This document shows, one piece after another, positions 1-5,633 of a DNA stretch of 5,633 bases. The stretch's first letter is position 1, and every line of letters starts with the position of its first letter. Under the pieces are notes generated by a model. The model ran no database searches. It saw only the letters and a list, made by a program, of their open reading frames with translations, and was not told the DNA's origin. Made by a program: the position numbers and the translations under genes. The stretch comes from Chitinophagaceae bacterium (lineage in GTDB: Bacteria > Bacteroidota > Bacteroidia > Chitinophagales > Chitinophagaceae): assembly GCA_947468255.1 (NCBI GenBank), contig CANIMM010000211.1:1-5633 (forward strand), read 5' to 3'.

Positions 1-70
1 CCACCATTCCTATCAATAAAAATGACAGTACGATGGCTGCAAATACGACCATTTTAATCCGTTTTTCCAT
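1..70 (-). CDS. Start of an unidentified membrane-targeted protein (5' fragment only)
   Basis: An ATG at 70-68 opens a frame that runs off the window edge after 23 codons. The peptide reads MEKRIKMVVFAAIVLSFLLI followed by GMV: a short positive N-terminus (K3, R4, K6) and then about 17 hydrophobic residues. This is the layout of a signal peptide or an N-terminal membrane anchor. No lipobox cysteine is reached before the sequence ends. The gene starts 57 bases beyond the T-tract of the terminator that closes the upstream GH2 gene, so it probably has its own promoter. I found no convincing Bacteroidota -33 TTG / -7 TAnnTTTG pair in the gap, only a weak TATTTTGA at 97-104, and no strong Shine-Dalgarno sequence. 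The product cannot be named from so little sequence. The start is supported by the charged-then-hydrophobic pattern and by the terminator placed just before it. Confidence 0.6.
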   Translation of the reverse strand, partial: MEKRIKMVVFAAIVLSFLLIGMV

Positions 71-126
71 GGGCTTTGTTTTTTATTGAGTCACCTGCTC
101 AAAATACATTTCAACTGTTAACCATT

Positions 127-177
127 AAAAAACCGGTGTGCAATACCCGGAGTAAAACCCCAGATTTTGCACACCGG
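127..177 (-). terminator. Rho-independent terminator of the GH2 gene
   Basis: A perfect 11-bp inverted repeat (CCGGTGTGCAA at 133-143, TTGCACACCGG at 167-177) encloses a 23-base loop. Read on the minus strand, the stem is followed at once by six Ts (positions 132-127). The first stem base lies 12 bases after the GH2 TAG stop. The length of the stem, its GC-rich base and the adjoining T-run make this a classical intrinsic terminator for minus-strand transcripts. On the plus strand no T-run directly abuts the stem, so it should act in one direction. Confidence 0.9.
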
Positions 178-189
178 CCAATGGCTTTT

Positions 190-3100
190 CTATTTTTTTA
201 TCGGTATAATAAGATAACTGTACTGATAATCCTTGTAGGGCAAGCGGTACTTTACAAGCGGCAACTCTCCCCAGCTATTGATGCCCCCTAAACCCATTTG
301 CTGTAAATCTATATCCAAGTGGATTTGGCTGTCCGGTTCCAGCTCGCCGCTATGGTACTGCTTTTTTTCCGGCCCCGAATACAATTGGTCTGCGCTATAA
401 GGCAGAACATTTACATTTAGCAGTGTGTCAGTCGCTACCACCATAATTCCAGTTCCATCCTTTCGGGTAATTTTTGCCCAACGAACATCGGTTTTATTTC
501 CACTCTCCTGTGGGCGAATGTAGGGGTAATACTGGTCTTTGATAGCCCCGCTATATTGTGCCACAAAAGAAGTGCTTTTTCTATCCCAATAGCTTTCGCC
601 CGGACCCCGACCATACCAAGCAAGATTTATAAAATCCAACGGAAGCTGCAGGTGGTTACCCACCCGGAATAGCATTCGATGGTTTCCCTTTTGGGGGTGA
701 AATGAATTCGCTACTTTCAGCGCACCCGCTCCGTCTACCGTAAACTCCTGTGTATAAGAGGCATCGCCTTGAAATATAGATTTTTCAACTGTGATCTTTG
801 CCCATCCTGCCTCATTTTGTGGCTCGTAAGCAAATCGCGTAAATGTAGCCTTGGCTCCGGCATCTTTCCATTCTACCAGCTGCTTCTGCAGAACTGCCCC
901 ATAGTCGTTATCGTTGGGTGCACGCCAAAAATTAGGTTGAGGCCCGGCCGAAAGAATCTCTTTGCCCCCGGCTTTGTATGAACTGATATTACCCGTTTGC
1001 TTGTCAAAAACAAGCGAAAACTGTTTATTACCCAGTACTAATCTGTTATTCTCATTGGCTAGCTCGTTGATTTTAACTTTAGAGGCAACATAAGCCGGCA
1101 ACTTTGCTTCAGTAAGCTTAAACTCATCCCTTGCAAGGACTGTTTTATTTTCTAACAACTGGGCATTGTTAACCGATACCGCTACTTGCAAATAATATTC
1201 TCCTCCTTGTTCATTGAATATTAGTGGAAGCTGTATGTTTTCGATTTCCCCCGCTTTTGCATGCAGCTGCATCGGCGTTCCCTGTTGAACTACTTTACCA
1301 TCTTTCAATACTGAAAAAACCAGCGTGTAATCGGTCAGGTCCTTGAAGAAATAACCATTCTTAATTTCAATTGTACCCTGTTTGGCATCCAACAACCGAA
1401 ATTTAATATTTTGATACACCCTTTGCACCTCATAGGCGTGTGGGTTCCATCTGCGGTCAGGCGCAACCAGTCCATTGCATAAAAAATTATTATCACTCGG
1501 AGTGCCCTCGGGGCCCCAGTCGCCCCCGTATCCCCATACTTTTTTCCCGTTTTTTACCAATTCCATTCCTTGGTCTACCCAATCCCAAATAAAGCCGCCT
1601 TGCAAGGAAGGGTAACGCTCAATGATATCCCAATAGTCCTGAAAATTACCCACCGAATTACCCATGGCATGCGCATATTCACACATGATCAAGGGTCTCG
1701 TCGGCTTCGAACTGCCATATTTGGCAAGATAATCAGGACTTGGATACATCGGACAAATCACATCCGTATTCCAATCCATCCCCGCGCGCTCGTAATGAAT
1801 GGGTCTAGAAGGGTCCATCTCCTTGATTAAATGATAACCCTGGTAAAAATTATACCCATTACCCGCTTCATTTCCCATGCTCCACAGTATGATGCAGGGA
1901 TTGTTTTTATCGCGCAGCACCATTCTTTTCATTCTGGTAAGATGTGCCAGCTCCCAGACAGGGTCGTTGGCCAATGTTTTTTCTAAATCATAGCCCATCC
2001 CATGCGATTCAATGTTGGCCTCATCCACCATGTACAAGCCATACTGATTGCATAAGTCATACCAGTAGGCGTCGTCAGGATAATGTGAGTTGCGCACTGC
2101 ATTGATATTCATCCTTTTCATTTCTATAACATCCTGAAGCATTCTTTCGTGTGATATCACCTGGTTACTGATAGGATCAGACTCGTGCCTGTTTACCCCC
2201 TTTATGTACACCGCTTTTCCATTCACCAACAGTTGGCCATTTTTGATCTCCACATTTCTGAATCCAATTTTTTTGTAAATCACTTCTACCACCTCCGACT
2301 TATCCGACAGCAATGTAATTTGCAGTTGGTAGAGATAGGGTATTTCAGCCGACCAGTTTTGGGCATGGGGAAAGGTATTGTGAAAATGCAGTTCGGTTTT
2401 ACTGCCCTTGCTTCGCTTCAGACCGTAGGTGCTTTGGATCGTATCCACGATTTTATTTCCGCTATTGTCCAACAGTTGAACCTGCACCTTATAGTTTCCC
2501 CCCTTTGCAGCACTTTCATTCCATGCCTGTAATTCAATATCCAGGTTGCCATCCGAAAAATTATTGATAAGGGATGCCTTTGAAAAGAAGTCGTATAAAT
2601 GCAGTTCCGGCCTTGCATACAAATAACAATCTCTGCTGATACCACTCAACCTCCACATGTCCTGACACTCTAAAAAACTTCCGTCCGTCCAGCGTCGCAC
2701 TTCCATTGCGATCAAATTGTTTCCTTCATTTACATAATCGGTCAGATCAAATTCACTCTCGAGCTTGCTGTCTTTACCCAATCCCACCTCTTTGCCATTT
2801 ACATATAGGCGAAAGGCGGATTTTACAGCGCCAAGGTGTAGGTAAACCTTCATCCCTTTCCAGGCAACCGGCAATTGAAAAGATTTTCTATACCCGGCTG
2901 TAGGCTGGTCATTGCCATCTGGTATATCGGGAGGATTGGGGCTTTTTGGCGCAAACTCGTAAGGAATATTGGTGTAAATAGGTATGCCATACCCTTTAAA
3001 CTCCCAATTGGCCGGCACAGGAAAATCAACCCAGCCTTTGTCATTGTACTGAAGGGTATAAAAATTGGTTGGCAACAATTCGGGCTTGTTGACCCAATGA

Positions 3101-3339
3101 AAACGCCACATACCATTCAAGGAAAGATAACGGGTTGAATGTGCTGTATCTCCAGCCTTTGCCAAAGCGGCAGTTTCATACGGAAAATAATTAGCACGCA
3201 TCGGCATACGATTGATTTCCTGAATAGCCGGATTCTCAAATAGGCTGTCTAACCTCGGCTGTGCAAACGTTTGCACTAAGGAGAAAAAACAAAGGAGCAG
3301 GGAAAAGATTGCATACAACCTTGATTTCATTTTTGTCAT
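190..3339 (-). CDS. Exported LacZ-type beta-galactosidase, glycoside hydrolase family 2
   Basis: This complete 1049-residue protein should hydrolyse terminal beta-D-galactosides by the retaining GH2 mechanism. Residues 1-26 form a signal peptide (K3, K5, R7, a hydrophobic core, then TFA before Gln27), so the mature enzyme has about 1023 residues, the length of E. coli LacZ, and is probably periplasmic. Domains in order: jelly-roll sugar-binding about 65-245, Ig-like about 248-362, TIM barrel about 364-645, linker beta-domain about 660-745, and the LacZ small-chain/domain 5 about 767-1045. Visible active-site elements are RHE (384-386), NSHYP (417-421), DEANIESHG (439-447, Mg-site E444 and H446), acid/base E491 in GNEAG, nucleophile E554 in MCEYAHAMGNS, WDWVDQ (585-590) and W1023 in NSW, matching LacZ W999. 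ATG at 3339 is chosen; an in-frame ATG three codons later (3330) would also leave a signal peptide. There is no clear ribosome binding site, as is common in Bacteroidota. Stop is TAG. The exact natural substrate cannot be read from sequence; no transporter or SusC/SusD gene is in view. Confidence 0.95.
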   Translation of the reverse strand: MTKMKSRLYAIFSLLLCFFSLVQTFAQPRLDSLFENPAIQEINRMPMRANYFPYETAALAKAGDTAHSTRYLSLNGMWRFHWVNKPELLPTNFYTLQYNDKGWVDFPVPANWEFKGYGIPIYTNIPYEFAPKSPNPPDIPDGNDQPTAGYRKSFQLPVAWKGMKVYLHLGAVKSAFRLYVNGKEVGLGKDSKLESEFDLTDYVNEGNNLIAMEVRRWTDGSFLECQDMWRLSGISRDCYLYARPELHLYDFFSKASLINNFSDGNLDIELQAWNESAAKGGNYKVQVQLLDNSGNKIVDTIQSTYGLKRSKGSKTELHFHNTFPHAQNWSAEIPYLYQLQITLLSDKSEVVEVIYKKIGFRNVEIKNGQLLVNGKAVYIKGVNRHESDPISNQVISHERMLQDVIEMKRMNINAVRNSHYPDDAYWYDLCNQYGLYMVDEANIESHGMGYDLEKTLANDPVWELAHLTRMKRMVLRDKNNPCIILWSMGNEAGNGYNFYQGYHLIKEMDPSRPIHYERAGMDWNTDVICPMYPSPDYLAKYGSSKPTRPLIMCEYAHAMGNSVGNFQDYWDIIERYPSLQGGFIWDWVDQGMELVKNGKKVWGYGGDWGPEGTPSDNNFLCNGLVAPDRRWNPHAYEVQRVYQNIKFRLLDAKQGTIEIKNGYFFKDLTDYTLVFSVLKDGKVVQQGTPMQLHAKAGEIENIQLPLIFNEQGGEYYLQVAVSVNNAQLLENKTVLARDEFKLTEAKLPAYVASKVKINELANENNRLVLGNKQFSLVFDKQTGNISSYKAGGKEILSAGPQPNFWRAPNDNDYGAVLQKQLVEWKDAGAKATFTRFAYEPQNEAGWAKITVEKSIFQGDASYTQEFTVDGAGALKVANSFHPQKGNHRMLFRVGNHLQLPLDFINLAWYGRGPGESYWDRKSTSFVAQYSGAIKDQYYPYIRPQESGNKTDVRWAKITRKDGTGIMVVATDTLLNVNVLPYSADQLYSGPEKKQYHSGELEPDSQIHLDIDLQQMGLGGINSWGELPLVKYRLPYKDYQYSYLIIPIKK

Positions 3340-3548
3340 GGTAAAGTTAATTTATACGTTGAGACCTGTTTTTCGATGAACGATTTGCTAATTTAATTCA
3401 GTTACCCGACTCTAGCAGTAGGGTTTTCCTTGATTTTAATATAAGCTGTTATTTTTCAACTACATTCCCAGGGGCAATTTTTGATTGAATTCCTGGAAAA
3501 TTGCGGTCAGATGTTCATTTTCCATTCATCCAACTATGCTACTATTAA
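3340..3548. other. AT-rich upstream region of the GH2 gene
   Basis: This is the part of the 392-base intergenic gap nearest the GH2 start. It must contain the GH2 promoter if the gene is transcribed separately. I searched the minus strand for the Bacteroidota -7 element TAnnTTTG and found only near matches. TAACTTTA at 3349-3342 abuts the start codon and has no TTG at a fitting distance. TATATTAA, around 3445-3438, has a TTG upstream but at too short a spacing. No open reading frame with coding character is seen. The only clear structure is the inverted repeat at 3474-3504. Confidence 0.5.
3474..3504. promoter_or_regulatory. Perfect 8-bp inverted repeat upstream of the GH2 gene (possible operator or leader hairpin)
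   Basis: GCAATTTT at 3474-3481 is exactly complementary to AAAATTGC at 3497-3504, with a 15-base spacer. A second, competing pair, CCAGG (3468-3472) and CCTGG (3492-3496), overlaps it. The site lies 135-165 bases before the GH2 start codon, where an activator or repressor site would be reasonable. No T-run follows the stem as needed for an intrinsic terminator. The regulatory reading is inference; an 8-bp AT-rich inverted repeat can occur by chance. Confidence 0.3.
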
Positions 3549-3550
3549 CG

Positions 3551-3584
3551 GTCGCTGTTCCCACCGACCTTGAGGAACAACGGC
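3551..3584. repeat. Imperfect hairpin at the edge of the palindrome cluster
   Basis: TGTTCC (3556-3561) pairs with GGAACA (3574-3579). Beyond a single C/A mismatch the stem continues with 3551-3554 against 3581-3584, one of these being a T-G pair. That gives ten pairs around a 12-base loop. The sequence ACGGCGGC at its outer edge (3580-3587) recurs directly at 3608-3615 inside the next hairpin, and its complement recurs at 3678-3684. This suggests the hairpin belongs to the same repeat cluster rather than being an isolated fold. Confidence 0.45.
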
Positions 3585-3602
3585 GGCAACCCTTTTTCTC
3601 CA

Positions 3603-3632
3603 CCCCGACGGCGGCTTCCAGCCCCGTCGGGG
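3603..3632. repeat. REP-like hairpin, copy A
   Basis: CCCCGACGG (3603-3611) is exactly complementary to CCGTCGGGG (3624-3632). After one unpaired C at 3612 the stem continues with GGC (3613-3615) against GCC (3621-3623), leaving a five-base loop. Twelve pairs with a single bulge in a small GC-rich intergenic palindrome is the build of REP elements. No T-run follows on either strand, so it is not a canonical terminator. It is related to copy B at 3677-3709, which lies in the opposite orientation. Confidence 0.65.
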
Positions 3633-3640
3633 GTTAATCA

Positions 3641-3677
3641 TGGCCCTTGAATCTGGGCAGTACTTGCCATTCAACCA
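3641..3677. repeat. Palindromic linker between the two REP-like hairpins
   Basis: TTGAAT (3647-3652) pairs with ATTCAA (3669-3674), GGCA (3656-3659) with TGCC (3665-3668), and TGG (3641-3643) with CCA (3675-3677). The two three-base bulges, CCC at 3644-3646 and CTG at 3653-3655, both fall on the same side, and the loop is five bases. The thirteen pairs make the spacer between copies A and B a hairpin in its own right, so almost every base from 3603 to 3709 lies in one of three adjoining stem-loops. Confidence 0.5.
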
Positions 3678-3709
3678 CCGCCGTCAGGGTTTGCAACCGC
3701 TGACGGGGT
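3677..3709. repeat. REP-like hairpin, copy B (inverted relative to copy A)
   Basis: CCGTCAG (3681-3687) pairs with CTGACGG (3700-3706). The stem continues inward with GGTT (3688-3691) against AACC (3695-3698) past one unpaired G at 3699, around a TGC loop. It continues outward with ACC (3677-3679) against GGT (3707-3709) past an unpaired G at 3680. When reversed, this copy matches copy A at about 23 of 32 positions, and the bulge at 3699 falls at the same place as the bulge of copy A. It begins 22 bases after the stop codon of the HEAT/cytochrome gene. Without a following T-run it is a poor intrinsic terminator, though it could protect the 3' end of that transcript. Confidence 0.65.
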
Positions 3710-3731
3710 TACCCAAAAACAAATCCGCTCA

Positions 3732-5633
3732 TTAATCTTCTTTCAAAGTAGCCAAAAAGCTGACTAGGTCCCTAATTTCCTTTTTGGAAAGCATGTTTTT
3801 TATTTCTGGCATACTCGATGCCCCATTTACCCTTTTTACAATTTGCTCTTTTTGAATCAGTTCATTTGGCTGATTGCCTTCCTTTACGGTAAGACTGCTG
3901 CTATTTTCTCCTTCGAGAATACCGGAAACAGTTTTGCCGTTTTTGAGTGTAACGGTAACGACACCAAAGCCCGGAGCCAACTTCGCACTCGGGTTGATAA
4001 GGGATTCCAGTATCAATTGGCGGGTGAGTCTTTTTCCAACTCCATTTAACCGAGGGCCTGCATTGCCTCCAATATCACCATAAGAGTGACACCTCATACA
4101 TTGCACTTTACCATAGTAGAAAAGTCGCCTACCCATCTCCGGTTCTCCGCCATATAAGCTACCTGCATATTCTGCAGCTAACACATCGGGAGATAGGGTA
4201 GCACTGATTTTTTTGTACTTTGCCTTTAATGCTGCCGAATGCGAGCTGTCAATTGCTTCAGCCAGCTCAAGCTGTATATCTGGAGGAAATTGACCCTTCT
4301 CCATTTTTTGCAATAATCCCTCAAAACCCTGCAAGGTATTGGCAATGGGTAGTTTTCCAAGTGTTAAAAGGGATTGTTGCTTTTCTGGGACTGTCTTAGT
4401 ATTAATTACATCCAATAAAAGAGAAACCATCAGCTCCTTGGGTATATTCATTTTCCCAATGAGTTCGAGCCCTGCAACCCTAACTGTTTTATCCTTGTCG
4501 GCAATCGCCACTTTAATCGCTTCGCTGATTTGTCCATCTTGCATCGCCGCCAATGCCTTCAGTGATTCTGCACGAACCAATGCCTGCTGGTCACTTTTTA
4601 GCAAGCCAAGCAAGGTGGGAGATGCCTTCACAATCCCCAATTTACGGATTGCCCTTACGGCACTAACTCTTACCTCCAACTCTTTATTGCCCAGCAATTG
4701 CATGATCGAAGCGCTTGCTTTAGTTGTAACCAACATTGGATTTTTATTGACCGCCCCCCGATATCTTCCATCTACCCTATCTAGCACAGATGGTTTTGAC
4801 CAGGTACTGATTGTCTCAATTGCCTCCGCACGCATTTTTGCAGGCATCCTTTCATTGACAGCATAGTCAAGGAGCACTTGTAAAGCTGCATCGGTTCCTA
4901 CTCTCAAATTAGCATTGATCGCTCTTCTTATTAGTGCCTCATTGGTAAAATGAGTGGTTTTTAATAGATTTCCCAACGCAGGCAACGCTTCTTTAATAGA
5001 TAGGTCATCATTGATCGCTCTTGCCGCTTCCGTAACAACAAATTCATCTGCATCGTTTAAAAAAATGGCCACTCCCGGATCACTCATCTTTCGGAGTGCT
5101 ACCACGGCTGCAATTCGCAATGCAATGGATGAATTGGTTGACAAAGCAACCAGTGGAGCTGCCTTCCCTATTCGAGACAATGCCAAACAACCTGCATGAC
5201 GCAAGTAAACATCTGCATCATCATTGAGCTGTAACATGCCAATAATCGGCTGAATCGCCGGCTCATATGCCGCTCTACCCAACGCCTCCGCTGCAAAAAA
5301 ACGTACCCGGCTGCTCGTGTCTTTTAATAAAGGAATCAGGTAATTGCCAGCTTCCTTACTACGCATATCACCCAGCCACTTGGCAGACTGTGCCCTGATT
5401 TCAGTATCCTTGTCTTTCAGTAAGGGGAATAATAAACTTGCCTTTTTTTTATCTTTTCTGGCCAACTGGCTAATGCCCCATATTGCATGTACCCTTGCCA
5501 ATTGATTCACCTTTTGCCCCAATGCTTTTTCAAATACAGCTATTCCTACCGACCCGCGCTTTACCAGCTCGAATTGTGATTTTAACCTCACCCTCATATC
5601 CGGATTATTCAATAATTCACCCAATGCCGCATC
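3732..5633 (-). CDS. HEAT-repeat protein with C-terminal mono-heme cytochrome c domain (N-terminus outside the window)
   Basis: The frame is open to the window edge: Asp-Ala-Ala precede the TTG at 5624, so that TTG is an internal Leu codon and not the start. Numbering from it, about 630 residues are visible. Residues about 1-455 are helical HEAT/Armadillo-like repeats, clearest at 64-157 and 307-392 with repeated VR..A...L units. Residues about 490-628 are a cytochrome c domain: heme motif CMRCH at 509-513 (bases 4100-4086), then NAGPRLNGVG (521-530), INPSAKLAPG (543-552), a beta-rich insert about 553-597, and SSMPEI (603-608), whose M605 is the likely distal heme ligand. This pattern fits the 'Pirellula/Verrucomicrobium-type' heme-binding domain (TIGR02603-like). 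Family members of this kind often start with a PQQ-sugar-dehydrogenase-like beta-propeller, so the whole protein may oxidise a sugar or alcohol in the periplasm and pass electrons through the heme; that part is inference. Ends with TAA at 3734-3732. Confidence 0.88.
   Translation of the reverse strand, partial: DAALGELLNNPDMRVRLKSQFELVKRGSVGIAVFEKALGQKVNQLARVHAIWGISQLARKDKKKASLLFPLLKDKDTEIRAQSAKWLGDMRSKEAGNYLIPLLKDTSSRVRFFAAEALGRAAYEPAIQPIIGMLQLNDDADVYLRHAGCLALSRIGKAAPLVALSTNSSIALRIAAVVALRKMSDPGVAIFLNDADEFVVTEAARAINDDLSIKEALPALGNLLKTTHFTNEALIRRAINANLRVGTDAALQVLLDYAVNERMPAKMRAEAIETISTWSKPSVLDRVDGRYRGAVNKNPMLVTTKASASIMQLLGNKELEVRVSAVRAIRKLGIVKASPTLLGLLKSDQQALVRAESLKALAAMQDGQISEAIKVAIADKDKTVRVAGLELIGKMNIPKELMVSLLLDVINTKTVPEKQQSLLTLGKLPIANTLQGFEGLLQKMEKGQFPPDIQLELAEAIDSSHSAALKAKYKKISATLSPDVLAAEYAGSLYGGEPEMGRRLFYYGKVQCMRCHSYGDIGGNAGPRLNGVGKRLTRQLILESLINPSAKLAPGFGVVTVTLKNGKTVSGILEGENSSSLTVKEGNQPNELIQKEQIVKRVNGASSMPEIKNMLSKKEIRDLVSFLATLKED

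Noticed and set aside
3250..3339. Lipoprotein signal with Cys17 in the GH2 N-terminus
   Set aside because: The residues before the cysteine are Leu-Leu-Leu, lacking the small residue needed at -1, while a good signal peptidase I site (TFA before Q27) follows.
3342..3349. TAACTTTA on the minus strand as a Bacteroidota -7 promoter element for the GH2 gene
   Set aside because: It lies only three bases before the ATG, which would make the transcript essentially leaderless, and there is no TTG at a suitable distance upstream.
3551..3597. Plus-strand terminator formed by the 3551-3584 hairpin and the TTTTT at 3593-3597
   Set aside because: The T-run is separated from the stem by eight bases and no plus-strand gene ends here.
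3603..3709. Intrinsic terminator for the HEAT/cytochrome gene
   Set aside because: The stems are strong and suitably placed, but on the minus strand neither hairpin A nor B is followed by a T-run (GGTGGAG after A, TTGAATGG after B). REP-like elements explain the paired, related structures better.
4339..4866. A 175-codon open frame on the plus strand
   Set aside because: It lies wholly antisense to the well-supported HEAT repeats and its product is a low-complexity Ser/Ala/Leu-rich mirror with no recognisable domain. Other plus-strand frames over the GH2 gene are rejected for the same reason.
5622..5624. TTG at 5624 as the start codon of the HEAT/cytochrome protein
   Set aside because: The frame stays open to the window edge, there is no signal peptide after the TTG although a cytochrome c must be exported, and the first residues already look like part of a repeat helix.

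Overview
The window most likely comes from a member of the Bacteroidota, plausibly a Chitinophagaceae-like soil or freshwater bacterium. This is an inference from three things: a secreted LacZ-type GH2 enzyme, a HEAT-repeat/cytochrome c protein of the 'Pirellula/Verrucomicrobium-type' heme-domain family that Bacteroidota also carry, and start codons without clear Shine-Dalgarno sequences. All three protein genes lie on the minus strand, so transcription runs from high to low coordinates. Two of the three are cut by the window edges.

In transcription order: (1) 5633-3732 is the C-terminal part of a large protein with HEAT-type helical repeats followed by a mono-heme cytochrome c domain (CMRCH). 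Its frame is open to the window edge, so the true N-terminus lies outside; in this family it is often a sugar-dehydrogenase-like beta-propeller. (2) 3731-3340 is a 392-base intergenic region. Its half nearest the cytochrome gene is GC-rich and packed with hairpins, including two diverged copies of the same bulged palindrome in opposite orientation. Its half nearest the GH2 gene is AT-rich and holds one perfect 8-bp inverted repeat. (3) 3339-190 is a complete, exported GH2 beta-galactosidase with an intact catalytic set. (4) 177-127 is a strong intrinsic terminator directly after the GH2 stop. (5) 70-1 is the first 23 codons of another gene, whose product begins with a membrane-targeting segment.

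The GH2 gene looks like its own transcription unit: it has a 392-base leader region and its own terminator. Both complete-enough products probably act outside the cytoplasm, the GH2 enzyme releasing galactose from galactosides and the cytochrome protein passing electrons from a periplasmic oxidation. Nothing in the window ties them to one pathway. No tRNA, rRNA, CRISPR array, transposase or integrase was seen. The most interesting non-coding signal is the REP-like inverted pair of hairpins at 3603-3709; I did not find a clear new multi-gene system.
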